Source: Deltaproteobacteria bacterium
GTDB taxonomy: Bacteria; Myxococcota_A; UBA796; SXON01
DNA length: 46,635 nucleotides
Direction: 5' to 3'
Assembly: GCA_947486185.1 (NCBI GenBank)
Contig: CANKTH010000030.1
Coordinates: 1-46,635, forward strand
The notes under the pieces were generated by a model. The model worked only from the letters and a program-made list of their open reading frames with translations. It had not been told where the DNA came from and did no database searches. Shown here in pieces: positions 16,701 to 24,926 of the stretch. Positions within the stretch are counted from its first letter, which is position 1, and every line of letters starts with the position of its first letter. Both the position numbers and the translations under genes were made by a program.

Positions 16701-16937
16701 CACCCGGTCGGGCTCACGCAGCACCTTGACCGCCACGGCTTCGCCCCGCCATCGGCCTTCAAAAACGTCCCCGATACCCCCTTCGCCAATACGCCGGAGC
16801 AAAGTAACTTCTTTGCTCTCGGTCGCGCTGGCGGCGATCTTCGGGGTCGGAGTGATTGAGGAGGACAGGGCGTACCTTGGCGCTGCGCCTCCACGTAGCC
16901 CGAGCGCGGGACCCGGGCAGGCGGGGAGCTGAGACAC
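13698..16937 (-). CDS. Ser/Thr protein kinase with ATPase-like and TPR sensor region
   Basis: A 1079-residue cytoplasmic signalling protein. The kinase domain (about residues 45-300) has the glycine loop IGEGGIGDVFEG (50-61), the VAVK lysine (Lys71), the catalytic HRDVKSSN (159-166), DLG instead of DFG (179-181) and a THAYMAPEQ activation end. Residues of about 310-560 resemble the STAND ATPase of PknK/MalT-type proteins, but the P-loop GEPGSGTGR lacks the normal Lys, so nucleotide binding may be lost. The remaining part is helical TPR-like repeats (ALEAGDADLLVRLAL, LGRLADARLALHAAG). It probably senses a partner and phosphorylates a target on Ser/Thr. GTG 16935-16937 is the start of the open frame; no good ribosome-binding site is visible. 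It is the first gene of the operon. Confidence 0.9.
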   Translation of the reverse strand: MSQLPACPGPALGLRGGAAPRYALSSSITPTPKIAASATESKEVTLLRRIGEGGIGDVFEGRWRGEAVAVKVLREPDRVAIRKRFLREGRLLARMRHPNLVYCRHVIDTEAPALILELLQGESLDRRLRRAVLPPAEAERVALDLLGVLGHLHDRGIVHRDVKSSNIFLCDDGRVVLMDLGLAVDPADPLTTTLGDVVGTHAYMAPEQIAGGEVDHRCDLYSLGITLYECVSGRRPYEARGLTGYLAAHRHGGAPPLRTRVPGLARPLAELVERLMARDPAARPGTASSAALLLTGRPPKNRGLFPPPMVGREAVRGAIEGILDGGGVLRVIGEPGSGTGRVVRTALDLAAASQVDRLVLRCRSRTDTHELTIQLARGLRTLGVSAPPLLPDLLEACDALIREKSLLILVEDYQAAAAEVVGSLAKLPGISLLLLGAHLPPEPGGHELTLRPISRAEVGTMIQAMLGTPTLPLGLEDSVLRATAGLPALIPAVLREGLAASHLRFEGLGEDGQPRWSYDSRSFGRPGAEFERRLQESITRMPEEARILLHVLAVADEPLPLDLLLVAAQQDASGASLSPLLSGGLVRIELEEGEEWVTLRSAVLGPAVTRNVDEALQAEYHLALADSARARPRGEWELRFELLHRALATHDQAHFGALTDYAAWLAASGRPLEALATLEPAANIAAPEPRINVAWAVARAEALLGLGRLADARLALHAAGALALEAGDADLLVRLALTQTRLLLAAGAALPEPSAPDADAHAWTWLVTAHVLYRQGQPRRAREALQAAEQRAPPAPGQELSHQIRVLGARLDGDSGKLDAAARTLRALVVEDRALGRPALMAESTCWLAMMLRDQGHYATALGLLTRAESSAQELPAMRGWAAALRASVLIRIGALAEASQILSSNASLGDPGTPYPVRVTWLDSMARLREEEQDHPSTLAAHLRAAEAAASAGDVTRRALHQGLAAIVTADAVGVGHAADDLSRAGIHRHLARLFLSGARIGQDPDLLPVAESEARAAGDQPMLLEVLSALRGAEAREEAKLIVGDMLDGLHHGLRDALLARPSVRWALGGPERRGGA

Positions 16938-16985
16938 ATCCGAGGGTGCCTGGGTTGATCCTGTTTCATACTTGTTTTCAGGCGG

Positions 16986-17006
16986 CCCGGACAGATTCTG
17001 TCCGGG
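16986..17006. other. Perfect inverted repeat in the kinase/topB divergent promoter region
   Basis: CCCGGACAG and CTGTCCGGG flank a 3-base ATT loop. It lies between the divergent kinase and topoisomerase genes (150-bp gap), without a T-tract. An operator is more likely than a terminator here because both genes point away from it. Confidence 0.4.
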
Positions 17007-17087
17007 GGTCCCGGCCGGATCCCGGTCGGGCCGGTTAGCCCATTGGGCCGTTGGGTCGTCGGGCTGCCGGCGTAGAGGAGCGGAACC

Positions 17088-19448
17088 TTGCTTTTGGTGG
17101 TGACGGAGAAACCGTCGGTGGCGCGTGACCTCGGGCGGGTGCTCGGTGCCACACGGAAGCGCGAGGGCTTCCTGGAGGGAGATGACTTACGTATAAGCTG
17201 GTGTTTTGGCCACATGTGTGAGCTCGTCCAGCCGGAGGTCTACGCGCCCGCGTGGAAAAAGTGGAGCTTCGACACCCTGCCGATGGTGCCGGAGCGGTTC
17301 CGACTCCAGGTGAGGGAGGGCGCGCGAGAGCATTGGAAGATCCTGGCAGGATTGTTGGCCAGCCGGGAGAACGGCGAGGTGGTCAACGCGTGCGACGCCG
17401 GGCGTGAGGGCGAGTTGATCTTCCGCTACGCGTGGGAGCTCGCCGGGGGGCGGGGTCAGGTCAGCCGACTCTGGGTCGCCTCGCTGACGGACAGCGCCAT
17501 CAAGGCGGCGTGGGCGTCGAGGCGCCCTGCGGCCGTCTACGACCCCCTCGCGGACGCCGCCCGTTGCCGGTCCGAGGCCGATTGGCTCGTCGGGCTCAAC
17601 GCGACGCGGGCGATGACCTGCCTCGCGCGCTCGGCCGGAGGCGAGCAGCTCCTCTCGGTCGGTCGCGTGCAGACGCCCACGTTGGCGATGATCGTCGGCC
17701 GGGACCGGGAGATCGAGGGATTTGTGCCGGAGGCCTACTGGCGGGTGGAGGCCGATCTGGGCAGCGAGCCGGGCGGGCTCCGCGCGCGATGGTTCCGCCA
17801 CGATACCCAGGAAGCCCCTGCACGTACCCCGGAGTCGGAGGGCGAGGACGAAGCGTTGCCGGTGGAGCGGCTGGCGGACGAGGCGCTCGCGGCCCGGCTC
17901 GTCGCGGCGATTCGGGGCCGCGATGCGGTGATCATCGAGTCTGAACGCCGAGAGCGGCGAGAGCGGCCCCCCTTGCTCTACGACCTCACCGCCCTCCAGC
18001 GGCGCGCCAACCAACGTTACGGCTTCCCGGCCGACAAGACCCTTGAGCTCGCCCAGGGGCTCTACGAGGCCAAGCTCCTCACCTACCCCCGGACGGACGC
18101 CCGGTTCATCACGCCCGACCAGGTGCCGGAACTCCCGGCGGTGTTGCGCGCCCTGGCTGAGCTGCCGCCGTACCGCACCGTGGCCGACAACCTGCTCGCC
18201 GCGCCGATCCAGCCCGGTCGGAGGGTGGTGAACGCCGCTGAGGTGGGCGATCATCACGCGATCCTCCCCACGAGCAGCCGCGCCGATCCGGCCCGGCTGG
18301 GTGCCGACCAGAAACGCATCTACGACCTGGTTGCACGCCGCCTGCTCGCGGCGTTGTCGGGTGATACGGTTTTTGATTCGACGAACTTGATCGCGGAGGT
18401 TCGTGATACATCGTCGCCGGAGCCGCTGCCGAGCCCCCCGCGTCTGCGCGCGCGTGGACGGGTGTGTCGCGAGCGCGGCTGGCAGGAGATCGACCCACCC
18501 AAGAGCTCCGCCGAACGTGAGCTTCCGCTGCTTCCCGTTGGCGCATCGCTCGTAGTGCGCTCAGCCGAAGCGATCGCGGGGAGCACGAGGCCGCCGCGAC
18601 GGCACACCGACGCGAGCCTGCTCCAACAGATGGAGACGGCCGGCCGCAAGCTCGAGGATGAGGAGCTTGCGCGTGCCTTGAGGAATGCGGGCCTCGGTAC
18701 GCCCGCCACCCGCGCCGCTATCCTCGACACCCTGCTCAAACGGGCGTTCATCGAGCGCCAGGGCAAGGAGCTGTGGGCGACCGCTCGTGGGGTGGCGCTG
18801 ATCGAGGCCCTCCCCGTGCTGGAGTTCAAGAGCGCCGAGCTGACCGGTCGTTGGGAGGCTCGGCTCAGCGCGATCGCGGAAGGTAAGGAAAAACGTGAGC
18901 CGTTCATGGCGGATGTGGTCGCGCGGCTCCGAGAGGTGGTCGCGGAGCTCAAGGTCGCGCCTCCCCCGGCGGCGGAGCACCAGGCGGGCGAGGGGCCGGC
19001 GCTCGGTGCCTGTCCGCGGTGCCGTGCGCCCGTGCTCGCGCGCCGGAACCGATACAGCTGCCAGGCCAACTGCGGATTTGTGGTGTGGGGCACGATCGCG
19101 AAGCGGGAGGTGTCCGCCCGTATGGTGCGACAGCTCCTCAAGGATGGGCACACCACCTCGGTGAAAGGTTGGAAGAGCAAAGCGGGAAAGAGCTTCGACG
19201 CGGGCCTCAAGCTCGACGCCGAGTTCAAGGTGGGCTTCGTATTTGAGGGAGGCGAGCGCCCGCGGCGCGCGCCGCCCCGCCCCGAGGGGCTGCCCTGCCC
19301 GGCCTGTAAAGAAGGGAAAGTGATCGCCGGTAAACAGGCGTGGGGCTGCTCACGCTGGCGCGAGAGCTGCGTGTGGAAGCTGGGTTTTGTGGAGGACGGC
19401 CTTCCGGTGGACCCTCAAGAGGCGGCGCGCAGGGTGCTGGGCCGCTGA
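17088..19448 (+). CDS. topB: DNA topoisomerase III (type IA)
   Basis: A 786-residue type IA topoisomerase, which relaxes or decatenates DNA through a transient 5'-phosphotyrosine. The TOPRIM domain has EKPSVA (Glu7) and NACDAGREGELIFR (Asp103, Glu107). The catalytic Tyr is Tyr333 in LLTYPRTDARFIT. SVGRVQTPTLAMIV (190-203) is the standard topoisomerase III core. Two C-terminal zinc-ribbon-like segments follow: CPRC..CQANC (about 644-663) and CPAC..GCSRWRESC (near 745-775). The length is typical of plasmid or chromosome TopB with extended C-termini. TTG at 17088-17090 is chosen because GAGGAG lies seven bases before it. It stands alone, divergent from the kinase operon. Confidence 0.92.
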   Translation: MLLVVTEKPSVARDLGRVLGATRKREGFLEGDDLRISWCFGHMCELVQPEVYAPAWKKWSFDTLPMVPERFRLQVREGAREHWKILAGLLASRENGEVVNACDAGREGELIFRYAWELAGGRGQVSRLWVASLTDSAIKAAWASRRPAAVYDPLADAARCRSEADWLVGLNATRAMTCLARSAGGEQLLSVGRVQTPTLAMIVGRDREIEGFVPEAYWRVEADLGSEPGGLRARWFRHDTQEAPARTPESEGEDEALPVERLADEALAARLVAAIRGRDAVIIESERRERRERPPLLYDLTALQRRANQRYGFPADKTLELAQGLYEAKLLTYPRTDARFITPDQVPELPAVLRALAELPPYRTVADNLLAAPIQPGRRVVNAAEVGDHHAILPTSSRADPARLGADQKRIYDLVARRLLAALSGDTVFDSTNLIAEVRDTSSPEPLPSPPRLRARGRVCRERGWQEIDPPKSSAERELPLLPVGASLVVRSAEAIAGSTRPPRRHTDASLLQQMETAGRKLEDEELARALRNAGLGTPATRAAILDTLLKRAFIERQGKELWATARGVALIEALPVLEFKSAELTGRWEARLSAIAEGKEKREPFMADVVARLREVVAELKVAPPPAAEHQAGEGPALGACPRCRAPVLARRNRYSCQANCGFVVWGTIAKREVSARMVRQLLKDGHTTSVKGWKSKAGKSFDAGLKLDAEFKVGFVFEGGERPRRAPPRPEGLPCPACKEGKVIAGKQAWGCSRWRESCVWKLGFVEDGLPVDPQEAARRVLGR

Positions 19449-19552
19449 TATCGGCGGTGGATGCGGATGGCCGGCCCGGCCGCCCCCGGGCTACGATACG
19501 GTCAGCTCCGTCCGCGTCGCGCGCGGGCGGCGACCATGAGGATCTCCCGCCC

Positions 19553-20395
19553 GTGTCTCGCCCCATACTGCTCATCCTCACTGGACTCGCCGGCTGTACC
19601 GGCCCGGATCCAGTACCGCGCGCCAAGGGCACGACGTCGCCGCCGGCGACTACCCCGAGCGAGCTCGAGGGTCCGAGCCCCGTGTGGGACGCGGACGCTG
19701 CGGTCTCCGCGCTTGCGGCGATCCCCGAGCTGCCGCTGGCCGGCCAGGTGCTGGACGCCTACCTCGACGCGATGGCCTGGGGGGACGACAACTGCCCCGG
19801 CTCCGAGACCCAGATGGCGGGCATCACCTTCACGGGGTGCACAGCGAGCTCCGGTGTTTTGTACTGGGGCATCGCGGACTACCGCGACGAGAGCGAAGTG
19901 GACGGCGACACGGTGCGGACCCGCACCGCGCTCGGCGCAGACTTTGAGATCGTGTTTGTCGATGGTCGTCACTTTGAGGCGGGTGGCTCGGCGGGGCTCG
20001 GCCTGGAAGAGGCCGCCGGGCGCGCCGCGGTCTGGCACTCCGAGGTCAAGGGCACGTGGTGGGACACCTCTCGGGAGGGCGCCTTGGGCGCGGGCGTGTC
20101 GAGCACGCTCGCGGCATCGGCGTCGGCCGACGGGGGAGAGGTGGTGCTCGAAGGCGGCGTGGGGATGGGCGATCTCGCGGTAGCCTTCTCGGACGTACGT
20201 TTTCCCGTCGGGTGCGACGATCAGCCGATAGGCACGTTCCGGGTCCGCGATCCCGTGGGCTACTGGTACTCTCTGGAGTTCCCCGAGCCGTGTGGATCGT
20301 GTGCAAAGCTTGGTTTTGGTGATACATCACTCGGTGAGTCCTGTGTAGATCTGCGCGCGATCGCCGGTCTGGTGCGGTCGGGGTTCGGCATATGA
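19553..20395 (+). CDS. Hypothetical lipoprotein, first gene of DUF1501 operon
   Basis: A 280-residue lipoprotein. GTG at 19553 gives a signal ending LTGLAGC (Cys14); upstream codons of the same open frame run through the end of topB and are not coding. After a Thr/Pro linker (15-40) the mature domain is a beta-rich module (YWGIADYRDESEVDGDTVRTR, AVWHSEVKGTWW, RFPVGCDDQPIGTFRVRDPVGYWYSLEF) with several Cys that may pair. No named family is recognised. Similar proteins could act as surface domains exported with a DUF1501 partner. Its stop overlaps the next start as ATGA, so it is translationally coupled to the DUF1549-like gene. Confidence 0.65.
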   Translation: MSRPILLILTGLAGCTGPDPVPRAKGTTSPPATTPSELEGPSPVWDADAAVSALAAIPELPLAGQVLDAYLDAMAWGDDNCPGSETQMAGITFTGCTASSGVLYWGIADYRDESEVDGDTVRTRTALGADFEIVFVDGRHFEAGGSAGLGLEEAAGRAAVWHSEVKGTWWDTSREGALGAGVSSTLAASASADGGEVVLEGGVGMGDLAVAFSDVRFPVGCDDQPIGTFRVRDPVGYWYSLEFPEPCGSCAKLGFGDTSLGESCVDLRAIAGLVRSGFGI

Positions 20396-21996
20396 CCTTG
20401 CTTCTGCTCCTCGCGTGCGCCGAGCCCGCGCCTCCGCCCCGAGCCACGCCCCCGGTCGCCGCCGAGTCGCGGACTCCGCTCGACGCCCCTCGGCTTGCGC
20501 GCAGGATAAGTCTGGATCTTACGGGCGTCTTGCCGAGCGTTGCCGCATTGGACGAGATCGAGGCCAGCCCGGGCGCGCTTGACGGCTGGATGGAATCCTG
20601 GCTCGTCGACCGCCGATTGGAGGACCGCCTGGTTCAGCTCCTCGCGGAGCGCTGGCACACGCGAATCGACGATTTCCAGGTGAACCACGATGATTATCGG
20701 CTGGGCGACGGCGAGGAGTACGCCTACGAGCGTGCGGTGGGGGAGGAGCCGCTGCGGCTCGTGGCCCACGTCGCTGCCACGGACGCCCAATGGAGCGAGA
20801 TCGTCACGGCGCCCTACACCATGGGCAACTCGGTGTTGGCCGACATCTGGCCGCTGACGTGTGATGCTCCGCTCGAGGGCGAGGATTGGCGGGTATGTAC
20901 CTATTCCGACGCCCGTCCTGCGGCGGGGGTGTTGGCGACGAACGGGCTCTGGTGGCGCTATACCACGACCCCCTCCAATCTCAATCGGGCGCGGGTCGCC
21001 GCGCTGGTACGGCTCCTCGTCTGTGACGATATCCTCGCCCGCTCGATCACCTTCTCTACGGTGCCCGCGCTGGCCGACGCGGACGCCGTGGCCGCGGCGA
21101 TCCGTGAAGAGCCAGCCTGTGCGGCGTGTCATGCGGAGATCGAGCCGGTCGCTGCGGCCCTGCTCGGCTTCTACTGGCAGTCGGAGTATTCAAGGATTGA
21201 ACAGGATACCTATCATCCCGAGCGTGAGCCGATGGGCGAGACGCTGCTCGGGGTCAGCCCCGCGTGGTACGGGACCCCGATCGCCGGGTTGATGGAGCTC
21301 GGCCCGGCCATCGCGCAGGATCCGCGCTTCGAGGCCTGCGCGGTCGAGAGTTTTGCGTCCTTGTATTGGCGGCGGGACGTGGTGGACGCCGATCAGGCCC
21401 TGCTGGACGAGATCGGAAGTCAGTGGGATGGGCGGTATCGTAGCCTCGTACGTGCGATTTTTGAGAGCCCACAGTACAAGGCGGGGGACGACAGTCTCGT
21501 CGACTCTCCCGAGCGTACGGTTCGGCTCCTGAGCCCCGACCAGCTCGCGGACGTGTTGGAGGCGCTCACCGGATACCGATGGACACAAGACGGTTTTGAC
21601 CAGATGGACAACGACGCCTACGGCTTTCGCGTGTTGGCGGGCGGGGTGGACGGTGAGGCGGCGGTCTCGCCCCAGGCCGACCCGGGTCTCACCTGGGCGC
21701 TGGTGGTCAAGCGTCTCGCGGAAGCCGCGGCGATGGCGGTGGCCGAGGTGGACATTGGCGGTGGGCAGGGGCGGCTCCTGGACGGGGTCGACGCCTCGAC
21801 AACTTCTGAAGATCCGGCATTCTCAGAGCAGATCCGCGCTCTGGGGTGGCGCCTCTACGCGGAGCGTATCTCGGAGACGGAGGTCGCCGCGTGGGCCAGC
21901 TTGTGGACGGCGATGCGGGCCGAGGGCGACGCGGTCACCGCGTGGGCCGGCTTGTTGTCGGCGATGTTCCGGGACCCTCGAATGGTGAGCACCTGA
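20392..21996 (+). CDS. DUF1549/planctomycete-cytochrome-like lipoprotein with CAACH motif
   Basis: A 534-residue protein starting MTLLLLLACAEP, a minimal lipoprotein signal (Cys9). RRISLDLTGVLPSVAALDEI (about residues 37-56) matches the conserved R..LDLTG..P start of DUF1549 domains. CAACH (near residue 243) is a haem-binding CxxCH motif, in the phrase ACAACHAEIEPVAAALLGF as seen in DUF1588-type proteins of Planctomycetes and Myxococcota. These proteins usually stand beside a DUF1501 gene and are thought to act in cell-surface electron transfer or hydrolysis, but the function is unproven. The 5' end overlaps the previous gene as ATGA and its stop overlaps the DUF1501 start as TGATG. Confidence 0.8.
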   Translation: MTLLLLLACAEPAPPPRATPPVAAESRTPLDAPRLARRISLDLTGVLPSVAALDEIEASPGALDGWMESWLVDRRLEDRLVQLLAERWHTRIDDFQVNHDDYRLGDGEEYAYERAVGEEPLRLVAHVAATDAQWSEIVTAPYTMGNSVLADIWPLTCDAPLEGEDWRVCTYSDARPAAGVLATNGLWWRYTTTPSNLNRARVAALVRLLVCDDILARSITFSTVPALADADAVAAAIREEPACAACHAEIEPVAAALLGFYWQSEYSRIEQDTYHPEREPMGETLLGVSPAWYGTPIAGLMELGPAIAQDPRFEACAVESFASLYWRRDVVDADQALLDEIGSQWDGRYRSLVRAIFESPQYKAGDDSLVDSPERTVRLLSPDQLADVLEALTGYRWTQDGFDQMDNDAYGFRVLAGGVDGEAAVSPQADPGLTWALVVKRLAEAAAMAVAEVDIGGGQGRLLDGVDASTTSEDPAFSEQIRALGWRLYAERISETEVAAWASLWTAMRAEGDAVTAWAGLLSAMFRDPRMVST

Positions 21997-23276
21997 TGCG
22001 CCCCACGCGTCGCGGGCTTCTGGGTGCGATGTCGGCCGGTTTGGGCGGAGCGGTGGCCGCGAGGCTCCTGGGCGCGGGTGTCCTGGCGGGCATGCCTCCG
22101 CGCCGGGCGCGGGCGGCCGCGGCAGATCGCAAGTTTCTCTTTCTATTTTGTAATGGTGGGTGGGACACCAGCCGGGTGTTCACGCCGATGGATCGGGTGC
22201 CCAACGCCGAGCTGGAGGAGGCCCGCTCCCTCATTGACGTCGGTGGGTTCCGCATCGTGGACCACCCGAGCCGACCGCTCACACGGGCGTTCTTTGAAAA
22301 CCATGCGGGACGCACCTGTGTCATCAACGGCATCGAGGTGCGGAGCGTCGCGCACGAACGAAGTCGGCGAATGTTGTTGGCGAGCGAGAGCGGTGATGAC
22401 TGGCCGACCTTGATCGCCGCGGCTTCCGCCGAGACGCTGACCTTGCCGCACCTCGTGCTCGCTGGGCCGAGCTACGTTGGGCGTCATGCGGATCGGGTCG
22501 TGCGGGTGGGCAACGACGGTCAGCTCGTCAAGCTCCTCGATGGCGAAGCACAGGCAGCGTCGGCGCGTCCGATAGCGCCGTTGCCGGAGGGTGTCGAGGC
22601 GCTCGCGGATCAGTTTGTCGCGACGCGCGCGGACAGCCTGGCGGCAGGGAGCCATGCCGGAGAGCGTACGTTGGGGCTTGCTTATCGAAATGCGCTTGGC
22701 AGCGTGGCTGCCCTCCAGGAGATCGAGGGGCTGTCGCTGGAGGCCCAGGAGGGTGTGTGTTCTCGGGACGTGAGCTCGGATGCCGTGTCGGCGCTCAACT
22801 GTTTTCAGCTTGGATTGTCCCGGACGGCGATGCTCCAGTACAGCGGCTTCTGTGACGAGTCCTGGGACAACCATACGAACCTGGATAAACAGAGCCTACA
22901 TTTCGAGGAGCTGTTCGTCTACCTGGACGGGCTCCTGCTCGAGCTGGACAGCCGGGGCATGCAGGATGAGGTGACTGTCGTGGTCTTGTCGGAGATGGGC
23001 CGGCACCCGATGCTCAACAACTGGGGCGGGAAGGACCATTGGACCTATACTTCGGCGATGTTGCTCGGCGCGGGCGTAGCGGGCGGGCGGATGATCGGGG
23101 AGCTGGACGAGAGCGCGATGGGGCGGCGGGTAGATCCGGATCTCGGTCTGGTGGATGACGCGGGGGAGGCGCTCTTACCTGAGCATCTCGGTGCGACATT
23201 GTTAGCGTTGGCAGGTGTGGATCCGTTGAGCTTGGGTGTGACGGCGCCCCCGATCGGGGCGGCGCTGAGCGGCTGA
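21996..23276 (+). CDS. DUF1501 family protein, Tat-exported
   Basis: A 426-residue protein beginning MRPTRRGLLGAMSAGLGG, a twin-arginine signal, so it is exported folded. The mature part shows the DUF1501 marks: FLFCNGGWDTSRVFTP, HERSRRMLLASESGDDWPTLIA, and near the C-terminus VVLSEMGRHPMLNNWGGKDHW, which carries metal-ligand-like His and Asp residues of the alkaline-phosphatase/sulfatase-like fold. Its enzymatic activity is unknown. The start ATG (21996-21998) overlaps the previous TGA. DUF1549-type and DUF1501 genes usually occur as such a pair. About 310 bp of non-coding DNA follows the stop. Confidence 0.88.
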   Translation: MRPTRRGLLGAMSAGLGGAVAARLLGAGVLAGMPPRRARAAAADRKFLFLFCNGGWDTSRVFTPMDRVPNAELEEARSLIDVGGFRIVDHPSRPLTRAFFENHAGRTCVINGIEVRSVAHERSRRMLLASESGDDWPTLIAAASAETLTLPHLVLAGPSYVGRHADRVVRVGNDGQLVKLLDGEAQAASARPIAPLPEGVEALADQFVATRADSLAAGSHAGERTLGLAYRNALGSVAALQEIEGLSLEAQEGVCSRDVSSDAVSALNCFQLGLSRTAMLQYSGFCDESWDNHTNLDKQSLHFEELFVYLDGLLLELDSRGMQDEVTVVVLSEMGRHPMLNNWGGKDHWTYTSAMLLGAGVAGGRMIGELDESAMGRRVDPDLGLVDDAGEALLPEHLGATLLALAGVDPLSLGVTAPPIGAALSG

Positions 23277-23589
23277 ACCTCCCGGCGTTGTCGCGGTGCT
23301 GTCCTCGCGGGTGCCAGGCTCGGAGGTTGTGGACGGCCGCAGGCTTTCTGCAGGTTGAACCATGGCGCCGCGCGAACAGGTGTGTACAAGGCCGACGGCC
23401 CCGGATGCCGGCCACACGCGCTGAGGTTGGAGCCGATTTCGACCACGACCTCGGGACCGCCCCGATCGACAACGCTCGGCGATACTCACAGCCGGAAACG
23501 GGTATTCTACCGTGGAGCGACTTGGTCGAGACTCCAGGTGCCGCGTCTCCCCAGATGGAGCTCGGCTCACTCCTTGTTATTGTGACGGG
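23277..23589. other. Non-coding stretch of 313 bp
   Basis: No gene, tRNA or clear terminator is visible between the DUF1501 stop and the next lipoprotein start. Base composition stays high in G+C and there is no hairpin followed by a T-run. A few CTGCAG-like inverted bases occur near 23340-23360 but form only a weak stem. The promoter of the following gene must lie here but no hexamer pair stands out. Confidence 0.5.
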
Positions 23590-24378
23590 ATGCCGGAGTT
23601 CGCAGTGTGCCCTCTCACGCTCGCTCTCCTGCTGCTCGCGGCCTGCCGCGCGGGCGCGCCCCCCGGCGGCAAGCCCGACCTTGGCAATACCGGGCCGAGC
23701 CCGACCGACACGGGCTCGACCGACACGGGCCCAACCGACACGGTCCCCACCGACACGGGCCCCACCGACGCGGACGGCGACGGGTCCCCCGACGCCGAAG
23801 ACTGTGCGCCGGACGATCCCGCGATCTTCCCGGGCGCCCCGGAGGTGTGCGACGGGACGGACCAGGACTGCGACGGCGACGTCGATGAGGGCTTCGGGGT
23901 GACTGCGTACGTCGACGCCGACCAAGACGGCTACGGCGCGGGCGCGGCCGCTGAGGTGGCTGGCTGCGCCACCCCGACCGGATACGCCGCGGTGGAGGGG
24001 GATTGTGACGACGCCGACCCCGGAGCCTACCCGGGCGGGACGGAGCTGAGCGACGGCGCCGACAACGACAGCGACGGCACCGCCGACGACGAGGCTGTCG
24101 ACGCTTCGATCTGGTACGCCGATGGAGACGGGGACAGCTGGGGCGTGACCGACCGCAGCGTGACCGCGTGTGACCCGCCCGCGGGCTACGTCGCACGTGG
24201 GGGTGACTGCGGCGACGCTACGGCGGGGATCTCGCCGGCGGCGACGGAGGTCTGTGATGCCGTCGACGACGACTGCAACGGCACCACCGACGATGGCGCC
24301 GGCGCGTGCCCCGACCTGGTGCCGAGCGAAGCGATCGTGATCGTGACCGGGAGCGGCTCGGTGGAATCGCGACGGTAG
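23590..24378 (+). CDS. MopE-repeat lipoprotein, N-terminal part before a frameshift
   Basis: The 262-residue N-terminal part starts at ATG 23590 with signal MPEFAVCPLTLALLLLAAC (Cys19). A PTDTG tandem linker (about 38-61) and three MopE-type modules follow (CDGTDQDCDGDVDEG, LSDGADNDSDGTADDE, CDAVDDDCNGTTDDG). The middle module has lost its cysteines. After DLVPSEAIVIVTGSGSV the frame ends abruptly at TAG 24376-24378, whereas a good frame one base back continues the protein to 24842. The natural protein was probably about 417 residues. Confidence 0.75.
   Translation: MPEFAVCPLTLALLLLAACRAGAPPGGKPDLGNTGPSPTDTGSTDTGPTDTVPTDTGPTDADGDGSPDAEDCAPDDPAIFPGAPEVCDGTDQDCDGDVDEGFGVTAYVDADQDGYGAGAAAEVAGCATPTGYAAVEGDCDDADPGAYPGGTELSDGADNDSDGTADDEAVDASIWYADGDGDSWGVTDRSVTACDPPAGYVARGGDCGDATAGISPAATEVCDAVDDDCNGTTDDGAGACPDLVPSEAIVIVTGSGSVESRR
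23701..23772 (+). repeat. 15-bp tandem repeat encoding PTDTG
   Basis: Nearly five copies of a 15-bp unit encoding P/S-T-D-T-G sit just after the lipobox, forming a flexible spacer. Copy-number change would keep the reading frame. Confidence 0.8.
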
Positions 24379-24842
24379 ACTGCGCCACGGGCGACGTTGT
24401 CGTCGGTGAGACGGTCGGCTCGCTCGACAGCATCTTGATCGATCACGGCGTGTTGGTGACGCTCGGGAGCTCGTCCGACTGTGACTGCGGGGATATCGCG
24501 GTGTTCGACCTGGGCTCCGATCCGGTGCTGCGCGACGAGTCGCGGGACCTCGGGTGGGTGATGGGTTGGTCTGGCCGTCCCGATGACGCCCCGATCGCCC
24601 GGGTCAGCTGGACCCCCTACATCGCCAGCTGGACGGGTTCGGGCGTCGTGACGGCCGGGCCCGATCAGGACGTGGGCCCGTTCATCGCCACGTGGGACGC
24701 GGGGGTGCCCGCCCAGATCTGGGCGGCCGACGGTCCGCTCGCCGGCTGGACGTTGGCGTCGAATGGGGACACCTGGGATTGGCACCTCGCCTCCGTGCCG
24801 GACCTCGGGCAGGTGGTGCGCGTGGACACGCTCGAGCCCTGA
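24363..24842 (+). pseudogene. Frameshifted C-terminal part of the MopE lipoprotein
   Basis: From 24363 the -1 frame reads GIATVDCATGDVVVGETVGS and runs 159 residues to the TGA at 24842. It is a beta-rich domain that resembles a propeller or jelly-roll, with a CDCGD loop, and has no start codon or ribosome-binding site of its own that fits. Restoring one G in the short G run at 24363-24364 (V-G-I-A-T-V-D) fuses it cleanly to the upstream lipoprotein. It is either a sequencing error or a real null mutation; no heptanucleotide slippery site suggests programmed shifting. Confidence 0.6.
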
Positions 24843-24926
24843 GGGGGAGCTCGCACCGGGGGCGAAGGTGACGCGCTTCTCGGTCCCCGCAACGGGGCGC
24901 TGGGCCTGCTGCGGTCGCGGCCCCGG

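Noticed and set aside
23277..23589. Possible tRNA or small RNA in the 313-bp gap
   Set aside because: No cloverleaf, anticodon arm or CCA end could be found by eye.
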